Assembly (NCBI RefSeq): GCF_000797495.1
Contig: NZ_JTGN01000009.1
Span: 1 to 64,000 of the forward strand
Reading direction: 5' to 3'
DNA length: 64,000 nucleotides
Source: Robinsoniella peoriensis
GTDB lineage: Bacteria; Bacillota; Clostridia; Lachnospirales; Lachnospiraceae
The notes under the pieces were generated by a model, which made no database searches, was not told the origin of the DNA, and was given only the letters and a program-made list of their open reading frames with translations. A program made the translations under genes and the position numbers. Positions 35,669 to 45,739 of the stretch are shown one piece after another. The stretch's first letter is position 1. Each line of letters opens with the position of its first letter.

Positions 35669-37144
35669 TTATTTCTGATCACTTAACCATTTGTCAAACT
35701 GTTCCTGTTTTTCCGCGATTACTTTATCTATTCCTGCGTCTTTCAGTGCCTGGATAAATTCTGGCAATGTTTTTTCCGGATCTACCGTACCGGAACCCAG
35801 AGCAGAGATATACTGGGATTTTACGTTGCTGAGTGCTGATATTTCATTACTCACTCCGGAAGGATCATAGGTAAATCCAAAAGCTTTTGATTTCAGTGCC
35901 TTATCATTCATTTCTTTCGTTTCTTTCCAGACATCCGGGTCATCCCCCTCCCAGATATACATATCGAACTGATTAAATAACTGCCATCCTTCATTTAAGT
36001 GATAGGCTGCATTTTCACTGGTTACCCCTTCCGGATAGGTAATAATCCCCTTTTCCTCATCGGCAACTACATAGTCTTTGCCCTCTTCTCCCCAGTTCAG
36101 TAAGTTCAGAATATCTGTATTTCCATAAATGTAATCCAGGCACTGCATGGTTTTTGCCGGATCTTTCGTTGCATTGCTGATTCCATAGGTAAGCCAGGAT
36201 ACGGAACCGCTGAACAACTCTCCAATAGGAACAATTTCCATGTCATAATTACAAAGTGCTTTTGCCCTCTGGTCATATCCCGGTTTGGTCGGACTGAAAT
36301 AAGAGAAAGCAGAACCAGCCTTGACCTGTGCCTCATTCCCGTCGGTGGTGGTTGCCCCGTCCGGTGAAATATATCCTTTTTGCTGCCAGTCATGAAGTTT
36401 TAATATCAGATTTTTATATGTATCCGTTTCATAATAGTTTACTACTTCCGTACTCTGCCCGCTGTCCATTAACACACCATAGCCATCTGTCAGTGGATCC
36501 ATTACTTCATATTTCACATCCGGTGTGGTTCCATTACAGCTTGCAATCATATACATATCCGGATTTGCTTCTTTTACTTTTGCATAAACAGCATCCAGAT
36601 CTTCGTATGACTTAATTGCTGAAGAATCAATACCAAGCTCATCTATAATGTCCTTACGCATTACCACCGCACTTTGGGTAAACCATTCTCTTGCTGTAGT
36701 AACACCATATACATAGCCATTAATATTAGATGCTTTTACTACTTCTTCTCCAAGAATCTTTTTCATATTTGTACCATACTGGTCTATTAATTCATTCATA
36801 TCAATTACCTGTTTTGCATTTACCACAGAACTTGCCTGATCTATAAGCACCGGTACAATATCCATCTTTTCCCCTCCGGAAAGTACCAGTTTTAATGTCT
36901 CAGCATAAGAACCCCAGCTGATGGGCGCCAGTTCAATTTCCATATTGATGTCTTTACGCATAATTTCGTTCACGGCATTTTGAATTCTGTCTGTATCCGG
37001 CTGCTTATCTCCGATATATGCCAGTGTCACCTTATAAGTTTCACTGTCTCCCGCGCTTCCTTTGTCTTCTTTTTTCCCACATCCGGAAGCTCCTGTGAGC
37101 AACAAAACCCCCGCCAACAATATTGATAATAATCTTTTTTTCAT
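35669..37144 (-). CDS. Extracellular solute-binding lipoprotein (LplA-like)
   Basis: Oligosaccharide-binding lipoprotein of 491 residues. The signal peptide ends in ASGC (Cys about residue 22). The mature part has the family features VTLAYIGDKQPDTDRIQNAVNE and an alternating type II binding fold, with DUF3502-like C-terminus (AFGFTYDPSGVSNEISALSNV). The start follows AGGTGGAAGGA. First gene of the leftward importer, and divergent from a YesM-like kinase that likely regulates it. Likely substrates are complex glycan fragments. Confidence 0.9.
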   Translation of the reverse strand: MKKRLLSILLAGVLLLTGASGCGKKEDKGSAGDSETYKVTLAYIGDKQPDTDRIQNAVNEIMRKDINMEIELAPISWGSYAETLKLVLSGGEKMDIVPVLIDQASSVVNAKQVIDMNELIDQYGTNMKKILGEEVVKASNINGYVYGVTTAREWFTQSAVVMRKDIIDELGIDSSAIKSYEDLDAVYAKVKEANPDMYMIASCNGTTPDVKYEVMDPLTDGYGVLMDSGQSTEVVNYYETDTYKNLILKLHDWQQKGYISPDGATTTDGNEAQVKAGSAFSYFSPTKPGYDQRAKALCNYDMEIVPIGELFSGSVSWLTYGISNATKDPAKTMQCLDYIYGNTDILNLLNWGEEGKDYVVADEEKGIITYPEGVTSENAAYHLNEGWQLFNQFDMYIWEGDDPDVWKETKEMNDKALKSKAFGFTYDPSGVSNEISALSNVKSQYISALGSGTVDPEKTLPEFIQALKDAGIDKVIAEKQEQFDKWLSDQK

Positions 37145-37388
37145 TTCCTTCCACCTCTCGTTTTTATTCATTTGATATCCCCGTCGCTTGCTGTGGGGTA
37201 ATTGACTTGATGAGGCAATTATATATATTTTCCTATGTGAAATATATCATAATCAGGACATTTTTCTAACAAAAACTAGACACAAATTCAAAACATCTCT
37301 ATTTTTTGCTATACAGAACCCATGCTTCCTTATATAATCTAATCACAGACCCGGAACGGGTAATACAAAAACTACTGGAGATCAACCT

Positions 37389-39143
37389 ATGAAAAGAACA
37401 AAAAGTGCCAGACACCAGCATTCAATCAGTTATTATTTCCGAATTGTACTGCTTTGCTTTATCCCTGTCTTCATTCTTTACTTTATTGTCAGCAGTATCA
37501 TTATCTCCGTCCTGCACAAACAGACCATGTCCTTTATCGAGACATCCGCTTCTTATTATACAGAGGAAATGAATACGTCTCAGGCGGCCATCAATTTATT
37601 CTTAATCGATTATGTATCAAATAAACTGTCCGAACATGTTGATTTTGAAAACCGAAATACCGTCTCCTACATTCAGGATGTCAAATCTATTCAGGCAGAT
37701 GTCAAACAACTCCGTGACTATTATGGAACCCAATATAATTATTTTGTATATGACCGCAATGCAGATTATTTTTTCCCCTGTAATACCACCGGAAGCTTTT
37801 ATTATAAAGACCAGAGCGAACAGATTCAGGATGAAATTTTATCGGTGGTAAATACACCTGCCTCTGCGGCAGTTTCAGACCTTTGGAGCAATTACCAGGC
37901 AGGCTCTACAGTGTTCCTTATGAAATATTATCAATATAATGACTACGTAATGGGATGCTGGGTGGATGCAAAAGATTTTATAAGACCTTTCGCATCCATG
38001 AATCTGGGCCCAAAAGGTTTTATTACTTTAACAGACGAACAGGGGAATCCGGCAACGAATCAATCCCTGGTAAAAGAACAGAATATTTCCCTGACCACTC
38101 TAAACGATACGACCAAACAACTGTCACTGTTCAGCAAATACCTGATTCTTGGGTTTACCCTAAAAAAAGACCGGGTCAGCATTAAAATCATTGTAGACCA
38201 ATTTGGTGCCTACGGTTCTATTTTCCTCGTTCAGATTGCAATATTTGTTTTCGTAATGATTTTGGTTGGGTTACTACTGCTAATGACCTTATATATGCGC
38301 CAGCAGGTTTTAAAACCTATTCGCTATTTTTCTGAAAATCTGGCAGTTTATCAGGAAGATGGACCTGTTCTGGATTTTAAAAGTAATGATATTATTGAAT
38401 TAGAACTGGCAAATACCCAGTTTAAGAATCTGATACGGCAAATAAAGAAGCTGAAAATTGATATCTATGAAAAAGAACTGGAACACATGCAGATTCAAAT
38501 GAACTATATGCAGCTGCAAATCCGCCCTCACTTTTTCTTAAACTGCCTCAACAGCATCTACAGTATGGGACAGACTGAGTGTTACGATGAAATGAACCAG
38601 ATGATTGTATCCACTTCAGACTATTTTCGTTACATCTTTCAGTGCAAAGAGGATTTTGTCCTTCTGGATCATGAATTTACCCATACCAGGGACTATCTGG
38701 AAATTCAGAAAATCCGTTATGGATCCGGGTTCTATTATCACCTCGAGCAGCAGTCGGAAACAAAAGGAATACAGATACCCCCCCTCATTATACAGACATT
38801 TAACGAAAATTCAATCAAACATACTGTAACACTGGATGAAGAAGTGCACATTTCCTTATCAGCAAAGCTATTTGAATTACCGGATAAAAATCGACTGGAA
38901 ATCCTCATTACCGATACTGGCAAAGGTTTCGATCCGGAGACCCTGGAAATATTAAATAAAGAACGCAGTCTGTCAACCACAGACGGCCACCGAATCGGAA
39001 TTACCAATACCATCCACCGGCTGGATATGCTCTATGAAAACCAATACAGTATCAGCTTTTCCAATCTGAAAGACGGCGGAGCATCCGTATGCCTTCTGCT
39101 GCCAGCTGACAGAGTCCATACAAGTATCCCACTCCCATCTTGA
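37389..39143 (+). CDS. YesM-like sensor histidine kinase
   Basis: Membrane kinase of 584 residues. Segments near 15-40 and 280-305 bracket an extracytoplasmic region of about 240 residues; a HAMP-like segment, the histidine box QIRPHFFLNCLNSIYSMGQ and an HATPase domain (NSIKHTV, DTGKGFD, GITNT) follow. It is divergent from the LplA-like gene, and its partner regulator lies convergent downstream. Expected to sense an extracellular carbohydrate and induce the importer. The N box has Ser-Ile variants but keeps Asn. Confidence 0.88.
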   Translation: MKRTKSARHQHSISYYFRIVLLCFIPVFILYFIVSSIIISVLHKQTMSFIETSASYYTEEMNTSQAAINLFLIDYVSNKLSEHVDFENRNTVSYIQDVKSIQADVKQLRDYYGTQYNYFVYDRNADYFFPCNTTGSFYYKDQSEQIQDEILSVVNTPASAAVSDLWSNYQAGSTVFLMKYYQYNDYVMGCWVDAKDFIRPFASMNLGPKGFITLTDEQGNPATNQSLVKEQNISLTTLNDTTKQLSLFSKYLILGFTLKKDRVSIKIIVDQFGAYGSIFLVQIAIFVFVMILVGLLLLMTLYMRQQVLKPIRYFSENLAVYQEDGPVLDFKSNDIIELELANTQFKNLIRQIKKLKIDIYEKELEHMQIQMNYMQLQIRPHFFLNCLNSIYSMGQTECYDEMNQMIVSTSDYFRYIFQCKEDFVLLDHEFTHTRDYLEIQKIRYGSGFYYHLEQQSETKGIQIPPLIIQTFNENSIKHTVTLDEEVHISLSAKLFELPDKNRLEILITDTGKGFDPETLEILNKERSLSTTDGHRIGITNTIHRLDMLYENQYSISFSNLKDGGASVCLLLPADRVHTSIPLPS

Positions 39144-39240
39144 CCTGCATGACCCAGCCTAAACAAAGCGTCCCCTTACTCAGCGAAACCCAAATTTAAG
39201 TTGAAGTTGTGCACAGTAGTATTAAAATATCACAAATCAT

Positions 39241-40791
39241 TTACTCCATTTTTTTCCGATATTCATTGGGTGTACAGCCTACCAGTTCCTTAAAAACCTT
39301 TGAATAATAAGAATAATTGCTAAATCCTGTATCTAAAGCGATCACATTAATAGGAATATCTGTATTAGCCAGAAGATCTTTTCCCTTTTCCACGCGAACC
39401 TTCATAACATAGTTATTTACAGAAATTCCTGTTTTCTTCTTGAACAGTTTTCCCAGATAATCCGGATTCAGATATACAATATCAGCAAGCGTCTTCTTAT
39501 TAATTTCCTGCTCATAATTTTTCTCGATATATCCGGTCACAATATCGATGACCGACTTTGATTTTTCTGCAAATCCAGCATATTCCACTGCCCTTGTGAT
39601 CATGTGTTCAAAACAGCTCTGATAATCCTCAATGGAACTCAATGCCCTTTTTTCATAATATCCGCTCTTCTCATCCATAAACAGGCGGTGTCCTTCGATT
39701 TCTTTTTCCTGCAGATAAGACAAAACCAACTGTTCCACATCCCGCTTAAATTTCCAAGCCACAGTATAAGTAAAAGTTTTCTTCTGGCACTGCTCCTGAA
39801 TATATTGTCGAATGGCCGTCAGAACCTGCTCCTGATTATTGTGTTTGAGAAATATTTCTATCTGGCTGATACAGGCAGGCGCATATGCCGATTCCTTTTG
39901 CAAAGCAGGCGGATATTCACAGATATTGTTTCTGCAGAACAAATCTCTGGAACAGACATTGGTCAGCTCCTCAAAAGTGTCCGCACATTCCCAAAGGGAA
40001 ACCGGCTTACTCATACAAAAACCGGAATCGTAACCCATACACCGCCCAAGATTCTCCATTACTGATTTCAAAATCTGTTTCACCGCTTTTGATCCGCTGA
40101 CTTTTTCGTCCATACGAATAACCGCCAGGTAATAAAACATCTGCAAATCCATAAGAATCTCTGCCTTTGTCCGGTTCTGTAAAAAAACCTCACTCCATAT
40201 ATTCTTAAATGAGAAATCCAGTACTGCTTCCGTATACTCTGCCGTCTGATCATATCCGGGATAAATTCCTGCAAAGATAAGTATAAAAGTTTCTTCTTCC
40301 CGGTAATCCAGTTGTTTTTGTTCTGCCTTACGCATGAGCAGTTCTTTTTCATCTGTTGTTTCTCTTTGCAGCAGTTCCTGCCAGAATTGTTGAACAATAC
40401 TTTTTTTCGCCTTTTCCTGTTCCCGGATCTTCTTTATTGCCTTTTGGATAATTTCAGTCAGTTTCCCGTAGTTCACTGGTTTTAACAGATAATCCAGACA
40501 GTCCAGCTTAACAGCATCCTGGGCATAGTCAAATTCAGCGAAACTGGTTAATATAATCGTTTCTATAGGAAGCTTTTCATCCCGAACCCAGGCAAGCAGT
40601 TCCAATCCGCTTCCCTGGGGCATTTCTATATCACACAGCATCAGCTGTATTGTATTTTCCTCAATCACTTTTCTCGCCTGGCGGATATTATATGCCGTGT
40701 AGACCCGTTCTACTCCCAGTTCGCGCCACATGACCTTCTTCTCCAATGCAGCCACAACGAAACGGTCATCATCTATTATCAGTACGTTCAT
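39241..40791 (-). CDS. YesN-like response regulator (receiver-AraC)
   Basis: Regulator of 516 residues. Receiver residues 1-120 have DDD near residue 7, Asp in LMLCDIEMPQG and Lys in YLLKP. The C-terminal 100 residues are an AraC domain (INKKTLADIVYLNPDYLGKLFKK and INVIALDTGFSNYSYYSKVFKE). It is convergent with the kinase, 97 bp apart, rather than co-transcribed, an unusual arrangement for such pairs. Likely target is the LplABC-type operon. Confidence 0.88.
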   Translation of the reverse strand: MNVLIIDDDRFVVAALEKKVMWRELGVERVYTAYNIRQARKVIEENTIQLMLCDIEMPQGSGLELLAWVRDEKLPIETIILTSFAEFDYAQDAVKLDCLDYLLKPVNYGKLTEIIQKAIKKIREQEKAKKSIVQQFWQELLQRETTDEKELLMRKAEQKQLDYREEETFILIFAGIYPGYDQTAEYTEAVLDFSFKNIWSEVFLQNRTKAEILMDLQMFYYLAVIRMDEKVSGSKAVKQILKSVMENLGRCMGYDSGFCMSKPVSLWECADTFEELTNVCSRDLFCRNNICEYPPALQKESAYAPACISQIEIFLKHNNQEQVLTAIRQYIQEQCQKKTFTYTVAWKFKRDVEQLVLSYLQEKEIEGHRLFMDEKSGYYEKRALSSIEDYQSCFEHMITRAVEYAGFAEKSKSVIDIVTGYIEKNYEQEINKKTLADIVYLNPDYLGKLFKKKTGISVNNYVMKVRVEKGKDLLANTDIPINVIALDTGFSNYSYYSKVFKELVGCTPNEYRKKME

Positions 40792-40920
40792 TTATTTCAT
40801 TCCTTATCTTTTCATCAATTTTCAAACAGGCTAGTACTAATACATTATAATGTAAAGGGGCAGGATAGAAAAGTGTTTCGATGAGATTTCTTAAATTAAA
40901 TCTGAGAATACATAAAAGAA

Positions 40921-40960
40921 GACTGCTTTTACACCACGAAAAAGTAGTATAAAAGCAGTC
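40921..40960 (-). terminator. Terminator after the ribose-type transporter operon
   Basis: GACTGCTTTTA (40921-40931) and TAAAAGCAGTC (40950-40960) form a perfect 11-bp stem; T-rich sequence follows on the minus strand. It closes the long leftward sugar operon beyond the FtsX-like remnant. Confidence 0.7.
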
Positions 40961-40976
40961 ATCAAAGACTTATCAG

Positions 40977-41186
40977 TCAGGCGGTGCCAAAATAATCCGA
41001 AGGCTGCGACAAATGCTTTGCCAGTTCCTGTTTGGAAATATATACTGAATCTGTCGCCGCATTAAAAGCAATACCTGATATAACTACCTCATATTTACTA
41101 TTATCAAGGGATAACATAACCCTGTCTCCCACCTGAAACCCATAACTATCATTTAAGTCAGCGCCATGGTTTCTTCTTATAATATA
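40977..41186 (-). pseudogene. Remnant of an FtsX-like ABC permease
   Basis: A 69-codon open stretch lacking a start codon or ribosome site, found by hand translation. Its text, YGFQVGDRVMLSLDNSKYEV, then VISGIAFNAATDSVYISKQEL and HLSQPSDYF, matches the extracytoplasmic core of FtsX/MacB-type permeases (VGD...YEV..SGI...YxSkeel). It begins 5 bp after the sugar permease stop. The rest of the gene, including all membrane segments, is missing, so a deletion probably fused this piece to the operon's end. Confidence 0.55.
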
Positions 41187-41190
41187 TCAG

Positions 41191-42165
41191 TTACTTTCTG
41201 TTCTTTATCAGATCAAATGCCACAGCCAGTATAATTACTAATCCCTTAATAACCATCTGTACATAGGATGAAATATGAAGCAAATTTAAACCATTGCTAA
41301 GTACACCGATAACCAGAGCGCCGATTAAAGTTCCTCCAATTGTGCCTATACCTCCATTAAAACTGGTTCCTCCTAAAACTGCCGCAGCAATGGCATCTGA
41401 TTCATACCCCTGTCCGGAGGCAGGCTGTCCGGAATACATGCGGGAAGCAAGGATAATTCCAGCCAGCGCAGACAGTAATGCTGAAATAATATAGACCCTT
41501 ACAATCAGTCCCCGTACTTTAATCCCCGTAAAGATGGCTGCCGTCTCATTATCTCCAAGTGCATACATTCTACGTCCAAATCTGGTCTTGTATAAAACAA
41601 CTCCAATAACAAGCATCACCACTGCCACAATATAAATAGGTATCGGAATTCCTAAAAAATAGCCGTTTCCTATAGATGTAAATACCTTGTCTTTGCTCGA
41701 GACGCTTCGCCCATCTGTGATTATATAAGCAATTCCCCGTACCACTCCCTGCATGGACAGCGTTACAATAAACGGCGGCATTTTAACATAGGCTACGATC
41801 AGTCCATTCACAAGTCCTACCAACGCTCCAAGAAATAATGCTAATAAAACTGCAGCTAAGAGCGGAACTCCTTTTTCAATCAGCATAACAACTGCTACCC
41901 CGCTGGCTCCTAATACTGAACCTACCGTCAAATCAATTCCACCAATAATTAGTACAAAAGTCATGCCAAATGCTAATAATGAATTAATACAAATCTGTCG
42001 CAATACGGTTAACAAATTTTTAGATGACAAAAAGGAATCGGTGGCAAATGTCATAAATACACACAGACATAGTAAACCAATGAGAATCCCTGCATTATTT
42101 TTAATAAACCGCAAAACCAGATTCTGTGTATAGTTAGTTTGCTGCTTTTGTTTTATTTTCTGCAT
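41191..42165 (-). CDS. Ribose-type sugar ABC transporter permease
   Basis: Membrane subunit of 324 residues, RbsC class, with about ten hydrophobic segments. Landmarks are GGIDLTVGSVLG and MYALGDNETAAIFTGIKVRG plus GGTSFNGGIGTIGGTLIGA. The ATG after AGGAGGAG was chosen; it overlaps the ATPase gene by 32 nt. It serves the catabolic operon upstream. Confidence 0.92.
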   Translation of the reverse strand: MQKIKQKQQTNYTQNLVLRFIKNNAGILIGLLCLCVFMTFATDSFLSSKNLLTVLRQICINSLLAFGMTFVLIIGGIDLTVGSVLGASGVAVVMLIEKGVPLLAAVLLALFLGALVGLVNGLIVAYVKMPPFIVTLSMQGVVRGIAYIITDGRSVSSKDKVFTSIGNGYFLGIPIPIYIVAVVMLVIGVVLYKTRFGRRMYALGDNETAAIFTGIKVRGLIVRVYIISALLSALAGIILASRMYSGQPASGQGYESDAIAAAVLGGTSFNGGIGTIGGTLIGALVIGVLSNGLNLLHISSYVQMVIKGLVIILAVAFDLIKNRK

Positions 42166-43678
42166 GTTTTTCTCCTCCTGACGCAAACCACATAACTGTT
42201 TCCTGTGTAATATACTTTACTTCTTCTTCATCCAGCAGCCCTTTTATTTCTCCTTCATACATAATGGCTACTCTGGTACTCAGATTGATAATTTCCTCCA
42301 TTTCAGAAGAGATCAGAATAATTGCCACCCCCATCTTTGCCAGTTCAAAAATCAAATGATATATCTCAGATTTAGCCCCAATATCAATTCCCCTTGTGGG
42401 TTCATCAAGGATCAGGATGTCCGGATTTGTAGCAAGCCATTTGGCTACTACAACCTTCTGTTGATTACCTCCGGAAAGCTGTGATACTTTTTGGTCGGAA
42501 GAGGTCATTTTGATTGCCAGACGCTTTCCGTATTCATCCATAATATTATTTTCTTTCTTTTTATTTATTTTACAGAACTTTATGAACTTCTCCAATACGC
42601 TGATAGAGGTATTGTATCGAATCGTATTATCCAGGAACAAACCTTCTATCTTCCTGTTCTCAGGTACATATCCAATACCGTGGTCTATTGCATCTCTGGC
42701 ACTGCGAATCTCTGCTTTCTTTCCATTAATAAAAAGTTCACCTTCAACTACTTTATCAATACCGAAGATTGCTCTAGCCAATTCCGTTCTGCCTGCTCCA
42801 ACCAGACCACCAATGCCCAGAATCTCCCCTTTCTTCAGTTCAAAACTTACATTTCTTAAATACTTATTCGTAAAATTCTTCACTTCAAGACAGACCTCAC
42901 CCGCTTTTAATGCTTCATCTTTCCGGTAAATCTCCGACAGGTTTCTCCCTACCATCATTTCTATAATTTTTTCCGTTGTCAATTCCTTTGCTAAATGAGT
43001 TCCTATCATCTGGCCGTCTCTAAGTATTGATACCGAATCCGATACTCGGAAAATTTCATCCATTCTATGGGAAATATAGATAATCGCAATACCTGATTTT
43101 TTCAATTTCTCAATCTGAACAAAAAGTTGCTCAATCTCTGTCTTTGTCAAAGATGAAGTGGGCTCATCCATAACGATTAATCTGGCTTTACTCATTAATG
43201 CACGGCAGATTTCCACCATCTGCTGTTTTGCAATACTAAGCTGTCCAACTTTAATTCTGGCATCTATATCTATCTCCATGTCGTCAATCACTGCCTGCGC
43301 CTGCCTGATCATCTCCCTGTCATTCAAAAAGCATTTTACATTTTTTGAAATCTCACACCCCATGAAGAGATTATCTGCTACACTTCTGTGATCTGCAAGA
43401 CAGATTTCCTGATGGATAATACTGATTCCGTTCTGTTTTGCATCCTTTACTGAATTGATTTGAACTTCCTGTCCATTTATTTTAATTTTTCCATTTCCGG
43501 CATCTTTTTCATAAATACCGCCCAAAATCTTAATTAGCGTTGATTTTCCAGCGCCATTTTCACCCATCAGCGCCCGTACTTCTCCCTGTTTTATTTTCAG
43601 ATCAATGTTGTCCAGTACTTTTGCTCCGGGAAACGTCTTACATATGCCTTCCATCTCCAAAAAATATCCGTTTGCCAT
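42134..43678 (-). CDS. Ribose-type sugar ABC transporter ATP-binding protein
   Basis: Double-cassette ATPase of about 514 residues, RbsA class. Cassette one: GENGAGKST, signature region LSIAKQQ, LIVMDEP. Cassette two: GLVGAGRTE, LSGGNQQK, DILILDEPTRGIDIGAK. An ATG at 43678 with GGAGG seven bases away was preferred to a TTG six bases upstream. A hairpin separates it from the binding-protein gene. Confidence 0.92.
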   Translation of the reverse strand: MANGYFLEMEGICKTFPGAKVLDNIDLKIKQGEVRALMGENGAGKSTLIKILGGIYEKDAGNGKIKINGQEVQINSVKDAKQNGISIIHQEICLADHRSVADNLFMGCEISKNVKCFLNDREMIRQAQAVIDDMEIDIDARIKVGQLSIAKQQMVEICRALMSKARLIVMDEPTSSLTKTEIEQLFVQIEKLKKSGIAIIYISHRMDEIFRVSDSVSILRDGQMIGTHLAKELTTEKIIEMMVGRNLSEIYRKDEALKAGEVCLEVKNFTNKYLRNVSFELKKGEILGIGGLVGAGRTELARAIFGIDKVVEGELFINGKKAEIRSARDAIDHGIGYVPENRKIEGLFLDNTIRYNTSISVLEKFIKFCKINKKKENNIMDEYGKRLAIKMTSSDQKVSQLSGGNQQKVVVAKWLATNPDILILDEPTRGIDIGAKSEIYHLIFELAKMGVAIILISSEMEEIINLSTRVAIMYEGEIKGLLDEEEVKYITQETVMWFASGGEKHAENKTKAAN

Positions 43679-43726
43679 TCCCAATCCTCCGTTGATTATA
43701 GGGCTCCCCCCAGATACTTATGTCCC

Positions 43727-43780
43727 AGAGCGTGTTTGAACAGGACAATCCCTGACACAATGAATATACAAACACGCTCT
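43727..43780 (-). other. Intra-operon hairpin between binding protein and ATPase genes
   Basis: AGAGCGTGTTTG (43727-43738) and CAAACACGCTCT (43769-43780) are perfectly complementary; inside, TCAGGGA/TCCTG-type pairing extends the structure. No T-run follows. It is in the same operon position as the hairpin of the ChvE-like operon and probably sets binding-protein mRNA stability above that of downstream genes. Confidence 0.65.
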
Positions 43781-43796
43781 ATGGCAGATCTTTTCA

Positions 43797-44843
43797 TCAT
43801 TGACAGTTTTCTTTATTAATCAGTTCTACCGGAACTTTGATATCTGCTTCTACCTTTTCCCCTGCCAATACCTGATAAGCGGTTTCTACACTGATTTTTC
43901 CGATATCTTTTGGATGCTGTGCTGCACTGGCTAACATTTTGCCTTCCGCAATTGCTGCCTTTCCGTCATCGGATCCGTCTACGCCCACGATCCGAACCTG
44001 TTCCAGCATATCTGCACTTTCTACAGCCGCCACGCAACCAATTGCGGATGGATCATTCAGAGCAAAAACTCCATTTAAATCCGGATAAGACTGCAATATA
44101 TTTTCCATAACCGGTAACGCAGTATCTACGCCTGGCTGTATTTCCTGACTGTCTACAATCTCAATTCCTTCATGTTTTCCAATCGCTGATTTAAAACCAT
44201 CTGCCCTGTCTGCGCAAACTTTTGCTACATTGTAGGTCAGCATTGCCACTTTTCCTTTGCCATCCAAAACTTTAGCCAGTTCTTCCCCAATAAGCTCTCC
44301 AGCCATATAATTGTCTGAAGCTACCGTTGCAACAACTGCACTTGCATCATCTACTGGAGAATTATATGCAATAACAGGTATTTCCGCTGCCTTACATGCA
44401 TCCAGAGAAGCTTGAATGCCATTAGAATCAACCGGATCAATCAGCATTACATCTACTCCCTGCTGAATCATATCCTCTATATCTGTAATTTGTTTTGCCG
44501 GATCAAATCCAGCATCCATGGCAATCAGATCATCTCCGGTTTTTATGGAATTTTTCATACCATCCAGGATATCAATGTAAAATACATTTGACTGATCCGC
44601 GATAGAGACCCCAATCTTTAACCCCTTCCCATCCTCTTTTGCTTTCTGTGTACTGCTTTCTTGCTGCTCATCGTTTTTAGCTGTCTCTGATGTGACGGAT
44701 GTTTCCCCGGATTCTAAAGTACCTGACGCTTCCGATGATCCTGATGTACCTGTTGTTTCATTTCCTGCCGAACACCCTGCTGCCGTTAATGCAAATACCA
44801 TTGCCATACCGGTTACTGTAATAAATTGTCTGAATTTCCTCAT
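43797..44843 (-). CDS. Ribose-type sugar-binding lipoprotein
   Basis: Binding protein of 348 residues. The signal peptide ends in AAGC (Cys about residue 24), followed by a Ser/Thr/Glu-rich linker to about residue 70, then an RbsB-type fold: KIGVSIADQSNVFYIDILDGM, DVMLIDPVDSNGIQASLDACKAAEIPVIAYNSPV, GVFALNDPSAIGC. Start after AAGGAGGG. It feeds the RbsA/RbsC-type subunits. The ligand is probably the sugar or polyol processed by the preceding kinase, aldolase and dehydrogenase. Confidence 0.92.
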   Translation of the reverse strand: MRKFRQFITVTGMAMVFALTAAGCSAGNETTGTSGSSEASGTLESGETSVTSETAKNDEQQESSTQKAKEDGKGLKIGVSIADQSNVFYIDILDGMKNSIKTGDDLIAMDAGFDPAKQITDIEDMIQQGVDVMLIDPVDSNGIQASLDACKAAEIPVIAYNSPVDDASAVVATVASDNYMAGELIGEELAKVLDGKGKVAMLTYNVAKVCADRADGFKSAIGKHEGIEIVDSQEIQPGVDTALPVMENILQSYPDLNGVFALNDPSAIGCVAAVESADMLEQVRIVGVDGSDDGKAAIAEGKMLASAAQHPKDIGKISVETAYQVLAGEKVEADIKVPVELINKENCQ

Positions 44844-44875
44844 TATAAAACCCTCCTTAAATTATATGTTTTTTG

Positions 44876-45739
44876 CTATACCCTGTCCCTGGAACCAAAT
44901 AAATTTATTTTCGATTCTATTAATTTTGCCGCTTCTTCCATTGCATACTGGAATGTGATGCGGGGATCATATTCACTGGAATCTTTTTCAACAGAATGTA
45001 TCATTCCCTGGTGATAAGCTATTTTTAGTTCTGTCGCAATATTAATCTTACTGATTCCATTCTCAATGCATTCCCTGATGATTGTATCTGAAAGCCCGCT
45101 TCCGCCATGAAGTACTAATGGGATATCTGTACATCTTCGTATCTCTTTAAGTCTTTCTATATCAATGTGCGGTTCTCCCGTATAGAGACCATGTGCAGAC
45201 CCAATTGCCACCGCCAAAGAATCAATATCCGTTCGGTCAACAAATTCTACTACTTCTGACGGACTGGTAAGCTGTGTCGCATCAAGTCCATGATTATGTG
45301 CATATTTACTGCCTTCAGCACCTCCTACCAAACCTAATTCAGCTTCAACGCTTACATTTACAGAGTGCGCCAGCTTTACTACCTGAGCTGTGGTTCTTAC
45401 ATTCTCATTAAATGGAATATGGGAACCATCATACATTACAGATGTAAATCCATTTACAATGCACCTCGCTGCTCTTTCATAAGTATCACCGTGATCTAAA
45501 TGCAAAACTACTGGTATATCTGCATTTTGCGCCGCTATTCGAACCATATTGCTAATTTCCTCAAGTCCGGCATATTCAATCTCCACAGGATGTAATGCTA
45601 TGATAACCGGAGAATGCAGTCTTTGTGCTGTTTGGATGACTATTTTTATGTATTCTAAATTACAGACATTAAATGCCGGTACTGCATAACCGCCTTTCAT
45701 AGCCGGAATCAGCACACTTTTCATATTAGCAAGTCCCAT
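44876..45739 (-). CDS. Class II fructose-bisphosphate aldolase family protein (GatY/KbaY-like)
   Basis: Zinc aldolase of 287 residues that would split a ketose phosphate into glycerone phosphate plus an aldehyde. Metal-binding histidines appear in VVLHLDHGDTYE, AIGSAHGLY and LVLHGGSGL; VEAELG is also conserved. The start overlaps the kinase stop by 14 nt, so they are coupled. The size fits tagatose/fructose-bisphosphate or related aldolases; with an FGGY kinase (one phosphate) the substrate may be a ketose 1-phosphate, as for fuculose- or rhamnulose-type routes. Confidence 0.9.
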   Translation of the reverse strand: MGLANMKSVLIPAMKGGYAVPAFNVCNLEYIKIVIQTAQRLHSPVIIALHPVEIEYAGLEEISNMVRIAAQNADIPVVLHLDHGDTYERAARCIVNGFTSVMYDGSHIPFNENVRTTAQVVKLAHSVNVSVEAELGLVGGAEGSKYAHNHGLDATQLTSPSEVVEFVDRTDIDSLAVAIGSAHGLYTGEPHIDIERLKEIRRCTDIPLVLHGGSGLSDTIIRECIENGISKINIATELKIAYHQGMIHSVEKDSSEYDPRITFQYAMEEAAKLIESKINLFGSRDRV

